Shown: in pieces, positions 9,367 to 17,142 of the stretch | Layout of the letters: every line of letters starts with the position of its first letter | Position numbering within the stretch: the stretch's first letter is position 1 | Source: Streptomyces sp. Ag109_O5-1 | Lineage (GTDB): Bacteria > Actinomycetota > Actinomycetes > Streptomycetales > Streptomycetaceae | Length of the DNA stretch: 64,000 nt | Direction of reading: 5' to 3' | Assembly: GCF_003814875.1 (NCBI RefSeq) | Contig: NZ_RKQF01000001.1 | Span: 1,674,001-1,738,000, forward strand | Translations under genes and position numbers: made by a program | Notes under the pieces: model-generated | Databases searched by the model: none | What the model was told of the DNA's origin: nothing | What the model saw: the letters and a program-made list of their open reading frames with translations, nothing else

Positions 9367-9494
9367 GCGGGCCTCACACTGCCCTGGAGTTCCGGCCCCG
9401 TCGAAGGCCATGTCAATCGGATCAATGTTGAAGCGACAGATGTATGGGAGAGCCGGGTTCGCACTCCTCCGCAAACGAGTCCTCCTGGCCTGAC
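9367..9494 (+). pseudogene. ISL3-family transposase, C-terminal piece of the interrupted gene
   Basis: Reads LTLPWSSGPVEGHVNRI, matching the conserved ISL3 C-terminal motif with the catalytic Glu, and then shifts frame. The remaining bases encode the expected KRQMYGRAGFALLRKRVLLA in another frame up to TGA at 9492-9494. A deletion of one or two bases near 9422 therefore disabled the gene independently of the nested insertion. Confidence 0.75.
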
Positions 9495-9539
9495 GCAAGT
9501 CACACTCCGTCACCCCGTCACGGAAACCTTGACTGAGCC

Positions 9540-10078
9540 CATCGACTGCCCGGCCTCGTCCTCGATAGCGATCCAGGCACCGCGCTCCGCCGCGGTCCCC
9601 TTACCCGCGGCCAGGTCTCCTTCTTCCACACCTCGACCGCATCGTCGTCCCGTTCGATGGCGCACCGGGCTGGCTGCTGCCAGCTCCAGCCATGCCGCTT
9701 CAGCAACCGCCACGTGCCCTCGACGGTGTAGGAGACGTGGAACAGTCGGCCGATCAACGTCTTGACCCGCGCAAGCGTCCATCGTTGGTCCGCCCAGCCG
9801 TAGACCAACGGGCCACGCTCCAACTCCCGCTCCAGCCTGGCCACCTGCGTTTCGCTGAGCCGGGACCGTCCCGGAGACCCCTGCGACAGGACCCCGACCT
9901 GGCCGCGCTCGCGCCAGGCCCGTCGCCACCGCTCCACCGACCGCTCGCTCACCCGCAGCGAGGCGGCGACCTCTCGGTTCTTCTCCCCGGCCTTGAAGCG
10001 GACGACAGCCTGCAACCGGATCCGTTCCCGCGCGGCCCTCTCGGTGTCGGTCAGCCCACCACCCTGCGCATATCTCAC
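9540..10078 (-). pseudogene. IS630-family transposase, N-terminal half, frameshifted and truncated
   Basis: Starts MRYAQGGGLTDTERAARERI, continues with a helix-turn-helix (EVAASLRVSERSVERWRRAW) and the winged segment SYTVEGTWRLLKRHGWSWQQ typical of IS630. After VWKKETWP the frame shifts; the neighbouring frame continues as KGTAAERGAWIAIEDEAGQSM, with the first catalytic Asp region (family: FEDEAGQ). Homology stops at 9540, so the second half of the DDE domain is gone. Confidence 0.8.
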
Positions 10079-10391
10079 TCCCCAGGACCTACCGGCGTCA
10101 GCAGCCGCTGTCAGGCGAACCCTCCCGACATCACTCGATCAAGTTCAGTAGCTGCCCGCCCCCGGCCGACGGCTCCCCCCGTTCCCATGTTCTGTGTCCC
10201 CCACCGGGGGCACTCGCCTGCGCGGTATAACTGCAGGTCAGTGTGCTTCTTGGGGCAGCTCGGTAGCTGAGGGACGGTTAGGTTTTCCTGGCTGGTCCCT
10301 CAGCTTTCCCGTATTTGCGCAGGCCGGGGCAGGTCTGGGTTTCTGCGCAGGTGGGTACCCCCGGAGGCACCCAGGACATGGGAACGCCGAA
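10079..10391. other. Intergenic DNA between IS630 remnant and the tandem array
   Basis: No convincing gene. A hairpin with arms GCTGAGGGAC (10266-10275) and GTCCCTCAGC (10295-10304) and a 19-base loop is the only structure seen. It is not followed by a T run and could be an IS end or a terminator. Confidence 0.4.
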
Positions 10392-10500
10392 GGTATGTCC
10401 CTCAACACGGCCTTCGTCAGCGTTGTTGCCGAGGTCGAAGTCGTCCAGCTTGGTGCCGCTTTCGCCGTAGACCCGCAGCTGGAACCCCTGAGCTCACCGA
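10392..10500 (-). pseudogene. Fragment paralogous to the C-terminal tail protein at 13.9-14.3 kb
   Basis: Reads GFQLRVYGESGTKLDDFDLG then NNADEGRVEGHT, closely matching GFRLRVCSESGRSLGNFDLG and NNADEGHVEGHT of the larger fragment at 13934. The match ends after EGHT at about 10392 and begins at about 10500, where it is joined to an AraC-type remnant on the other strand. Family unknown. Together the two fragments bracket the four-gene array. Confidence 0.55.
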
Positions 10501-10656
10501 GGCGGGCCGACTGGTGACCGGCACCGATCTGCCGGTCGCTGAGTCGATCGCCGGGTCGGCCTACCCGACCCCCATTGCCTCGCCCGCATATTCCGCCCCG
10601 CCCCCGGCGTCACCCCGCACGAGTGGCTCGCACGCCTCGCCTCCACCGGGGCGTAG
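10501..10656 (+). pseudogene. AraC-family regulator, C-terminal helix-turn-helix remnant (copy 1)
   Basis: One frame gives GRLVTGTDLPVAESIAGS. After a one-base shift the next gives GLPDPHCLARIFRPAPGVTP, then HEWLARLASTGA and TAG at 10654-10656. This is the second helix-turn-helix and tail of an AraC/XylS regulator (family pattern GYxDxxYFxRxFRRxxGxTP). Only about 50 residues remain. It converges on the stop of array copy D, 18 bases away, and a second remnant sits in the same place relative to copy A. Confidence 0.55.
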
Positions 10657-10673
10657 GGCTCCGGGCGTCCGAG

Positions 10674-11351
10674 TCACCAGCCTTGCTGGGGTTCGCCCAG
10701 CGGAAGTCCGGAGTCGCGGCGCCAGGCTTCGCTCTCGGGCGTCCAGGCGACGCGGGGACCGAGGGAGACCCAGACGCCGAACTCGCCGGGGGACGGCTCG
10801 GCGATCTGCTCCAGCCAGACGCTGTTCAGGCAGAGTTGCACGCCGCAGTCCTTGAATTCCGACAGACCCCGCCAGCCGCAGTCCCAGCTCACGTCCAGAG
10901 ACAGCGGACCGAGAACGGAAACCATCTCATCCAGTTCCTCATCGGTGCAGTCGGGGTCCGGCTCGCTGTAGGGATCACCGAAGGGCGAGGTCGAGTCCAG
11001 CGTGAGGGTCAGCCTCTCGGGCAGCGGCCAGAGGTCGGCCAGGTCGGGGCGGAGTGTCACATAGCCGGCGAACGAGGAGTTCGGCTCTTCGTTGTCGAAC
11101 GTGACGACGGTACGGCGCCGCAGCTCGTCCAGACAGAGGCCGACGCCGGCTTCTGTCCGGTTCCCGTAGATGCGGGCGGTGTCGAAAGCGGAGAGGGCGT
11201 ACGCGTACTGCTCGGCTGTGGTGACCGGCTCCATTCGGGGCGTGGGGATGGAGGTCCAGTCGGCCAGGTCGTGCGCGATCGCGCGCGCCCGCGCCAGCGC
11301 GCTCGGCGCGTCGGGAAAGGACTCGCGTACTCGGTAGAGCGTCGAGGACAA
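10674..11351 (-). CDS. Tandem-array gene copy D, unknown family, about 225 aa
   Basis: TTG at 11351 is taken as the start because all four copies share LYRV(R/C)E(S/P)FxDAxSAL directly after it, with GAAAGG eight bases upstream. The longer open frame upstream would translate a conserved intergenic hairpin. Domain order: a helical N-terminus, an EQYAYALSAFDTARIYG stretch, a hydrophobic LADLWPLPERLTLTL strand region, and a Trp/Cys-rich C-terminus (LDVSWDCGWRGLSEFKDCGV, FGVWVSLGPRVAW). No signal peptide. It is soluble and possibly an immunity protein by context. This is one of two copies with an uninterrupted frame. Confidence 0.7.
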   Translation of the reverse strand: MSSTLYRVRESFPDAPSALARARAIAHDLADWTSIPTPRMEPVTTAEQYAYALSAFDTARIYGNRTEAGVGLCLDELRRRTVVTFDNEEPNSSFAGYVTLRPDLADLWPLPERLTLTLDSTSPFGDPYSEPDPDCTDEELDEMVSVLGPLSLDVSWDCGWRGLSEFKDCGVQLCLNSVWLEQIAEPSPGEFGVWVSLGPRVAWTPESEAWRRDSGLPLGEPQQGW

Positions 11352-11375
11352 GAAACATGCCTTTCGGGCAGCGAA

Positions 11376-11412
11376 AGGGGCGAACGCGCCTTCACCGGAC
11401 GCGTCCGCCCCT
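11376..11412. repeat. Hairpin upstream of array copy D
   Basis: Arms AGGGGCGAACGCG (11376-11388) and CGCGTCCGCCCCT (11400-11412) pair with one mismatch. The same structure sits at the same distance before copies C and A and, in weaker form, before copy B. It lies between the stop of one copy and the ribosome-binding site of the next, so it may terminate or attenuate read-through. Confidence 0.7.
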
Positions 11413-11500
11413 GTCTCGGACTGCCGCCTGATGTCGAGCGGAGGCGGGCGGTTCCGTAGGAGTAGCGCTGCTTGATCGCCGGAGGATCCGGACGTCCGAG

Positions 11501-12177
11501 TCACCTACCCGACTGAGGTTCGCCCAGCGAAAGTCCGCACTCGCGGCGCCAGTTCTCGCCTTCGGTCGTCCAGGCGATGCGGTTGCCGAGGGAGACCCAG
11601 ACGCCGAACTCGCCGGGGGTCGGCTCGAAGATCTCCCGCCTCCAGACGCCGTTCAGGCAGAGTTGCACACCGCAGTCCTTGAATTCCGACAGACCCCGCC
11701 AGCCGCAGTCCCAGCTCACGTCCAGAGACAGCGGACCAAGAAGGGAAACCATCTCATCCAGTTCCTCATCGGTACAGGGGGGTCTGGCTCGCTGTAGGGA
11801 TCACCGAAGGGCAAGGTCGAATCCAGAGTGAGGGCCAGCCCCTCGGGCAGCGGCCAGAGATCGATCAGGTCGGCGCGGAGTGTCACGTAGCCGGCGAACG
11901 AGGAGTTCGGCTCTTCGTTGTCGAACGTGACGACGGTACGGCGCCGCAGCTCGTCCAAGCAGGAGCCGACGCCGGGCTCTGCCTGGTTCCCGTAGACGCG
12001 GGCGGTGTCGAAAGCGGAGAGGGCGTACGCGTACTGCTCCGCCGTGGTGACCGGCTCCATTCGGGGCGTGGCCATGGAGACCCAGTCGGCCAGCTCGCGC
12101 GAGATCTCCCGCGCCCGCGCCAGCGCACTCGGCGCGTCGGGAAAGGACTCGCGTACTCGGTAAAGCATCGAGGACAA
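11501..12177 (-). pseudogene. Tandem-array gene copy C, one-base frameshift
   Basis: Nearly identical to copy D over most of its length, starting at TTG 12177 (LSSMLYRVRESFPDAPSAL; an in-frame ATG lies three codons on) with GAGAGG upstream. At about 11775 the DNA lacks one base compared with copy D, so the frame breaks after YSEPDP. The second part resumes as MVSLLGPLSLDVSWDCGWRG to a stop at 11501. The closeness to copy D shows a recent duplication. The frameshift makes this a probable pseudogene. Confidence 0.7.
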
Positions 12178-12200
12178 GAAACGTGCCTCTCGGACAGGGC

Positions 12201-12239
12201 CAGGGGCGGACGCGCCTTCACCGTGCGCGTCCGCCCCTG
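12201..12239. repeat. Hairpin upstream of array copy C
   Basis: Perfect 14-bp arms CAGGGGCGGACGCG (12201-12214) and CGCGTCCGCCCCTG (12226-12239) with an 11-base loop. It is the best-paired member of the set of hairpins that precede the array genes. Confidence 0.75.
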
Positions 12240-12326
12240 TCTCGGACTGCCGCCTGATGTCGAGCGGAGGCGGGCGGTTCCACAGAAGTAGCACTGCTTG
12301 ATCGCCGGAGGATCCGGGCGTCCGGG

Positions 12327-13005
12327 TCACCAGCCCGTCTGGGGTTCGCCCAGTGGGAGTCCGGAGTCGCCCACCCAGGTTTGGCCCTCAGGCGTCCAGG
12401 CGACACGGGGGCCGAGGGAGATCCAGACGCCGAACTCGCCGGGGGCCGGCTCGTCGTGCTGCGACACCCAGACACTGTTCAGGCAGAGCAGCACACCGCA
12501 GTCCTTGAACTCGGGCAGACCACGCCAGGCGCAGTCCCATCTGACGTCCAGGGTCAGCGGGCCGAGCACGGAGACCATCCGGTCCAGTTCGTCTTCGGTA
12601 GCGTCGTCCTCGGGCTCACTGCCGGGGGCGCCGAAAGGCGGAGTCGCAGCCAGGGCGAGGTCCACGCTCTCAGGAAAGGGCCAGAGATCCGCCAGATCCG
12701 GACCCAGCCGCACGTCGCCGCTGAACCAGGACTTCATCTGCCGGGCGTCGAACGTGACGACTCCTCGGCGTCGCAACTCGTCCATGAAAGGGAAGACGTG
12801 AGGTACCCCGGTCCGCGGTGAACCGGGCGGTGTCGAAAGTGCGAAGTGCGTAGGTGAATTGCTCGACCGTGGTGACCTTGTCCAGCTGCGGCCAGGGCTC
12901 GGCCGTCCAGTCGGTCAGGTCGCGCATGATCGCGCGCGCCCGCGACAGCGCGCTTGACGCATCGGAAAAAGGCTCGCAAACCCGATAGAGAATCGACATG
13001 GACAA
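12327..13005 (-). pseudogene. Tandem-array gene copy B, one-base frameshift
   Basis: Start at TTG 13005 or ATG 12999 (MSILYRVCEPFSDASSAL), with GAGAGG in front. The first frame runs to about 12810 (DTARFTADRG). The rest, VFPFMDELRRRGVVTFDARQ to LGEPQTGW, is in another frame ending at 12327, so a single base has been gained or lost. The sequence is more diverged from C and D than they are from each other; its C-terminal half contains LTLDVRWDCAWRGLPEFKDC and FGVWISLGPRVAW. Confidence 0.7.
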
Positions 13006-13030
13006 GAGAATTTCCTCTCGCACAAGGGCA

Positions 13031-13054
13031 GGGGCGTGCCGTCAAGAACGCCCC
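13031..13054. repeat. Short hairpin upstream of array copy B
   Basis: Arms GGGGCGT (13031-13037) and ACGCCCC (13048-13054). It is weaker than the hairpins at copies A, C and D but in the equivalent position. Confidence 0.45.
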
Positions 13055-13141
13055 GCCCCCATTACTTCGCCCACGTGTTCCGCCGCCCACGGCGTTACCC
13101 CGCGCGAGTGGCACGCAAGTCTCGCCTCCACCGGGGCGTAG
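13054..13141 (+). pseudogene. AraC-family regulator, C-terminal remnant (copy 2)
   Basis: Reads PHYFAHVFRR, and in the next frame a decayed GVTPREW-like region followed by LASTGA and a TAG at 13139-13141. It aligns at DNA level with the AraC remnant at 10501-10656 and likewise converges on the stop codon of an array gene (copy A, 20 bases away). This marks the end of a duplicated unit. Confidence 0.5.
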
Positions 13142-13160
13142 GAGGTTCGGGGCGTTCGGA

Positions 13161-13829
13161 TCACCCTGCCTGGGGTTCGCCCAGCGCGAGCCCCGAGTCG
13201 CGCAGCCAGGCCTTGCCAGCCGGGGTCCCGGAGACGCGGGCACCGGGGGAGACCCAGACCCCGAACTCACCTGGGGCCGGCTCAGCGTGCTGCTCGGTCC
13301 AGACGCTGTTCAGACAGAGCCGGACGCCGCCGCCCTTAAAATCGGACAGGCCCCGCCAGCCGCAGTTCCACCTGACGTTCATGTTCAGTGGCCCGATTAC
13401 GGAAACCATCCGGTCCAGTTCCTCCTCGGTGCAGTCGTCCTCAGGTTCGCTGTCCGGGCCGCCGAAGGGCGGAGTCGCGGCCAGGGTGAAAGCCAGGCCG
13501 TCGGGCAGCGGCCACAGATCGGCCAGGTCCGGGCGGAGCCGCATGTCCTCAAAGAACCAGCCGCTTACCTCCTCCCGATCGCCCGCGACACCGCGGCGCT
13601 GCAGTTCGTCCAGGAAGGGTCCGACGCCTGGCAGGTCCTGTTGTTCCCAGACGATTCGCGCGGCGCCAAAAGTGCGAACTGCGTGCACGTACTGCTCGGC
13701 TGTGGTGACCAACTCCAGTTGCGGCCAGGGGATGGTCTTCCAGTCGGCCAGATCACGCATGATCGCACGCGCCCGCGTCAACGCGCTCGGCGCGTCGGGA
13801 AAGGATTCACACACTCGGTAAAGCGGCAA
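13161..13829 (-). CDS. Tandem-array gene copy A, unknown family, 222 aa
   Basis: Uninterrupted frame from TTG 13829 (then PLYRVCESFPDAPSALTRAR) with GAAGGG about ten bases upstream. It aligns end to end with copies B-D: DELQRRG, LADLWPLPDGLAFTLAATPP, a Glu/Asp-rich EPEDDCTEEELDRMVSVIG, then NCGWRGLSDFKGGGVRLCLN and FGVWVSPGARVSG. It is the first gene after the tail fragment at 13934-14265 and is separated from it by the strongest of the hairpins. Cytosolic by lack of signal peptide. Function unknown; immunity to the upstream protein is an inference from arrangement. Confidence 0.7.
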   Translation of the reverse strand: MPLYRVCESFPDAPSALTRARAIMRDLADWKTIPWPQLELVTTAEQYVHAVRTFGAARIVWEQQDLPGVGPFLDELQRRGVAGDREEVSGWFFEDMRLRPDLADLWPLPDGLAFTLAATPPFGGPDSEPEDDCTEEELDRMVSVIGPLNMNVRWNCGWRGLSDFKGGGVRLCLNSVWTEQHAEPAPGEFGVWVSPGARVSGTPAGKAWLRDSGLALGEPQAG

Positions 13830-13848
13830 GGAACGTGCCCTTCAGTCA

Positions 13849-13895
13849 GGGGCAGGGGCGGACGCGCCTTCACGGTACGCATCCGCCCCTGCCCC
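13849..13895. repeat. Large hairpin between tail fragment and array copy A
   Basis: Eighteen-base arms (13849-13866 and 13878-13895), GC-rich, one mismatch, 11-base loop. It is the longest of the array hairpins and lies 38 bases downstream of the stop of the tail fragment and 19 bases upstream of the copy A start. Confidence 0.75.
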
Positions 13896-13933
13896 GGGTT
13901 ACGGCCTGAGGTCAGACAGCGGCAACGGGCGGT

Positions 13934-14265
13934 TCAGTAGGAGTACCCGTTCGGCGAATAGTAGGTATGTCCCTCGACATGGCCTTCGTCGGCGTTGTTG
14001 CCCAGGTCGAAGTTGCCCAGACTGCGGCCGCTTTCACTGCAGACCCGCAGACGGAACCCGCGGACACTGTCGAGGCCGCCGTTGTTCTTCATTCGCAGAT
14101 TCCGATAATTGCGGACCCACCCCTTGACCTCCGAGGCATCAACCAGGTCCGGGACCTGTATGAAGACCTCGTTGACCTCCATACCTCCCGCCCAGTCCTG
14201 GCGCCAGCGCAGCTGCTTGACAGCCTCTCTGAGCGCTCCGTTGAAGCTCTTGAAGCTGTTCTTAA
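13934..14265 (-). pseudogene. C-terminal tail of an unknown, possibly secreted/toxin-like protein, 5' end removed by IS6
   Basis: The open frame enters from the IS6 end at 14265 and reads KNSFKSFNGALREAVKQLRW, RQDWAGGMEVNEVFIQVPDL, then VRGFRLRVCSESGRSLGNFD, ending HTYYSPNGYSY-stop at 13934. It has no initiation region of its own, so a larger gene was cut. A shorter paralogous piece lies at 10392-10500. The position directly upstream of a tandem soluble family resembles polymorphic toxin tails followed by immunity genes. The domain itself is not recognised. Confidence 0.55.
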
Positions 14266-15127
14266 GGCGCTGTCACGTTGACTGACCGGGTGGGATGATC
14301 TTCTGGTTGATCACGCTGGGAGGGGTCGTCTGTGGGGAGTGCGTCGCCGTCGTACAGGGGGCACCGGTACCCGGTCGAGGTGATCTCCCACTGTGTGTGG
14401 CTGTACTTCCGTTTTCCGCTCAGCTTCCGCGAGGTCGAAGAGCTGATGCTCCAGCGAGGCGTCATCGTCTCCTACGAGACAGTGCGCCGCTGGTGCACCA
14501 AGTTTGGCCAGGCATACGCGAACGGACTGCGCCGCCGCCGTCCCCGGCCCGGCGACAAGTGGCACCTGGACGAGGTATTCGTCAGGACCAACGGGGAGCT
14601 GAAGTATCTGTGGCGGGCCGTCGACCAGGACGGAACGGTGCTGGACATCCTCGTGCAGAACCACCGCAACAAGACCGCGGCCCGGCGCTTCTTCCGCCGC
14701 CTGATGAAGAAGACCCGGTCGGTGCCGAGGGTGATCATCACGGACAAGCTGCGTTCCTACAGCGCGGCCCACCGCGAGGTCATGCACTCTGTCGAGCACC
14801 GCTCCCACAAGGGACTGAACAACCGGGCCGAGAACTCCCACCAGCCGACGAGGCAACGCGAACGCGCGATGAAAGGCTTCCGCTCCGTCGGCGCGGCCCA
14901 ACGGTTCCTGTCCGCCTTCAGCGGCATCTCACCCCACTTCCGACCCCACCGCCACCTGATGACCGCCCCCGACCACCACGCCGAAATGACCATCCGCTTC
15001 GCCATCTGGGACCAGATCACCGGCACTGCCAGCCGGCCCACCACGGCCTGACACAGACCCGGACCGCGGGCCCACCACGCCCCGACACGCCATCAGGCAC
15101 CCACACACCCAACAACGTGACAGCACC
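14266..15127. mobile_element. IS6-family insertion sequence
   Basis: Terminal inverted repeats GGCGCTGTCACGTTG (14266-14280) and, inverted, CAACGTGACAGCACC (15113-15127) bound an 862-bp element with one intact transposase, typical of IS6/IS26 size. The 8 bases on each side do not match (GTTCTTAA left, CTCGCTGG right), so the present flanks were not produced by a simple single insertion. An inverted partial copy of the left end follows immediately. Confidence 0.85.
14332..15051 (+). CDS. IS6-family transposase, 239 aa
   Basis: Intact DDE transposase: SYRGHRYPVEVISHCVWLYF, the helix-turn-helix LQRGVIVSYETVRRWCTKFG, first catalytic Asp in DKWHLDEVFVRTNGEL, second in RVIITDKLRSYSAAH, and Glu in NNRAENSHQPTRQRERAMKG. 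Length and motif spacing equal other Streptomyces IS6 enzymes. Enzymes of this family move by replicative transposition and cause adjacent deletions and inversions, which fits the rearranged surroundings. Confidence 0.95.
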   Translation: MGSASPSYRGHRYPVEVISHCVWLYFRFPLSFREVEELMLQRGVIVSYETVRRWCTKFGQAYANGLRRRRPRPGDKWHLDEVFVRTNGELKYLWRAVDQDGTVLDILVQNHRNKTAARRFFRRLMKKTRSVPRVIITDKLRSYSAAHREVMHSVEHRSHKGLNNRAENSHQPTRQRERAMKGFRSVGAAQRFLSAFSGISPHFRPHRHLMTAPDHHAEMTIRFAIWDQITGTASRPTTA

Positions 15128-15322
15128 CTCGCTGGAGCATCAGCTCTTCGACCTCGCGGAAGCTGAGCGGAAAACGGAAGTACAGCCACACACAGTGGGA
15201 GATCACCTCGACCGGGTACCGGTGCCCCCTGTACGACGGCGACGCACTCCCCACAGACGACCCCTCCCAGCGTGATCAACCAGAAGATCACCCCACCCCG
15301 TCAGTCAACGTGACAGCGCCTT
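15127..15322. repeat. Inverted partial copy of the IS6 left end (196 bp)
   Basis: Reads, on the opposite strand, the same sequence as 14264-14459: the terminal repeat, the leader and the first ~43 transposase codons, with only a few mismatches. It starts directly at the right end of the complete IS6. The rest of this second copy is missing. Confidence 0.9.
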
Positions 15323-15571
15323 GCTCGAGGACGTCATCGCGGGTGATGTCGTCCGCATAGCGCAGGCTGCGATGTGACTCAGTGCTCGCCAAGCGAACTC
15401 TCTCCGATGTCGGTGGCCAGTTTCAATTCCCCGCTCGCGGCCATGTAACGGGGAGTCAAGTGGCCGTGACCGATCGCACAGAGCAACTGTCTTGGGAGGG
15501 CGCCGAGTGGCGGCCGTTGATCGCTTCGACGTGTTCGCACCGATGCCTGATCCCAGGGAGTCCCACACAGC

Positions 15572-16517
15572 GTGCGGCATGATGATCCGGTGGATCTCGA
15601 ACCGTACCGGGGTGAGTTGACGGCGTACTGCTACCGGATGCTGGGCTCGTTCCACGATGCCGAGGATCTGGTGCAGGAGACGCTGCTGCGTGCCTGGAAG
15701 GCCCGGGACCGCTACGACCCGGGGCGGGCGTCGGTGCGGACCTGGCTGTACCGGATCGCGACCAACGCGTGCCTGACCGCCTTGGAGGGGCGCGGGCGGC
15801 GCCCGCTGCCCTCCGGGCTGGGGGCGCCGAGCGACGATCCCGGGGCAGTGCTGGCGCCGGCGCTCGACGTGCCCTGGCTGGAGCCCTTCCCCGACGCGCG
15901 GTTCTACCCGGAGGTGCGGACCGACCTGCGGCTGGCGTGGGTCGCGGCGGTGCAGTACCTGCCGGCGCGGCAGCGGGCGGTGCTGGTGCTGCGCGAGGTT
16001 CTGGCGTTCTCCGCCGCCGAGGTCGCCGAACAGCTGGGGACCACGGTCGCGGCGGTCAACAGCGCACTGCAGCGGGCACGTGCCGCGCTCGCCGGCGCTG
16101 GCGGTGACCGAGCCGGACGATCCGCAGGTGCGTGCGGTGGTCCAGCGGTACCTGCGGGCGTTCGAGGCGGCGGACGTGCCCGAGCTGGTGCGGCTGCTGG
16201 CCGAGGACGCGGTGCTGGAGATGCCGCCGGTTCCGCTGTGGTACCGGGGCAGCGGCGACTACGGCCGGTTCATGGAGCGCGTGTTCGACCTGCGCGGTAC
16301 CGGCTGGGCGATGCGGGCGCTGACCGCCAACGGGCAGCCCGCGCTCGCCGCCTACGCGCCACAGTCCGGCGGCGGGCATCGTGCGCACACCCTGCAGGTC
16401 CTCACCGTCACCGCGGGGCTGGTCGCGCGCAACGTCGTGTTCGCCGACCCGCGCGTCTTCGACGTCTTCGGGCTGCCACGCGAGATTCCTCCGGGCGAAT
16501 TCCGCCCGGGGCGATGA
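15572..16517 (+). pseudogene. ECF sigma factor with SnoaL-like C-terminal domain (TIGR02960-type), one frameshift
   Basis: The first frame gives region 2 ([34 protein letters not shown]), a [19 protein letters not shown] stretch, and region 4 with [20 protein letters not shown] and NSALQRARA. At about 16090 one base is out of register. The continuation [40 protein letters not shown] and [20 protein letters not shown] is in the next frame to 16517. Intact members are one polypeptide of about 320 aa whose SnoaL-like tail modulates activity. GTG at 15572 is the likely start. Two enzyme genes follow closely, so the frameshift (or a sequencing error) affects the operon's presumed regulator. Confidence 0.8.
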
Positions 16518-16575
16518 GTCGGGGCGGTGCCGCCGGTACGTACCGGTGAGCACCCAACCGAAGGGAAACCCCAGC

Positions 16576-17142
16576 ATGAGCGTCATCGTCGTCGAATTGA
16601 TCACCCTGGACGGGATCGTGTCCGACCCGGACGGGTCGCAAGGCACGCCGCTGGGCGGCTGGATGTTCCGGTACGGCGGGAAGGCGGTCGGCACGGAGGA
16701 CAGATTCCGCCTCGGCCCCGCGCTGGACGAGGGCGTGCTGCTGCTCGGGCGCGTCACCTGGCAGCTGTTCGCGCGGATATGGTCCGGCCGCCAGGATCCC
16801 TACGCCGCGCGCATGAACGCCGCGGCGAAGCTGGTCGCCTCCCGCACTCTGACCCACGCCGACACCTCGGCCTGGGCCAACTCGAAGGTCCTGGACGGCG
16901 ACCTGGTCGACGCTGTCGGGCGCGAGCGGCGGGACGTGCTCGTCCTCGGGAGCCTCGGGATCGCGGACCGGCTGAGGACCGCGGACCTGGTCGACGAGTA
17001 CCGGCTGCTGACCTTTCCCACGGTCCTGGGAACCGGCCGCCGGCTCTTCCCCGCCAGCGGCCGGCCGGCGGACCTGGAGCTGCTGGATGTCGCGCACGTC
17101 GGTCCCGCCGTCCTCACCCGGTACCGGAGGGCTGCCCGATGA
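16576..17142 (+). CDS. Dihydrofolate reductase/RibD C-terminal-like protein, 188 aa
   Basis: Reads MSVIVVELITLDGIVSDPDG at the start, then EGVLLLGRVTWQLFARIW, KLVASRTL and RDVLVLGSLGIADRL, ending VDEYRLLTFPTVLGTGRRLF. This is the Rossmann-like DHFR/RibD reductase fold seen in many actinobacterial paralogues. The true folate role is unlikely; these are NADPH-linked reductases of unknown substrate. ATG 16576 is preceded by GAAGGGAAACC. The stop overlaps the next start by ATGA, so the two are translationally coupled. It follows the sigma factor gene by about 60 bases. Confidence 0.85.
   Translation: MSVIVVELITLDGIVSDPDGSQGTPLGGWMFRYGGKAVGTEDRFRLGPALDEGVLLLGRVTWQLFARIWSGRQDPYAARMNAAAKLVASRTLTHADTSAWANSKVLDGDLVDAVGRERRDVLVLGSLGIADRLRTADLVDEYRLLTFPTVLGTGRRLFPASGRPADLELLDVAHVGPAVLTRYRRAAR

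Noticed and set aside
11352..11504. N-terminal extension of array copy D beginning MTRTSGSSGD
   Set aside because: It translates the intergenic hairpin. Copy A, which has no such extension, starts at the equivalent TTG with a ribosome site.
10674..13829. CRISPR-like or simple tandem repeat
   Set aside because: The repeating unit is a whole ~680-base gene with hairpin spacer, not short repeats with unique spacers.
15323..15571. Possible IS end or gene between IS6 and the sigma factor gene
   Set aside because: Short frames only; no family motif and no inverted repeats found, so nothing is claimed.
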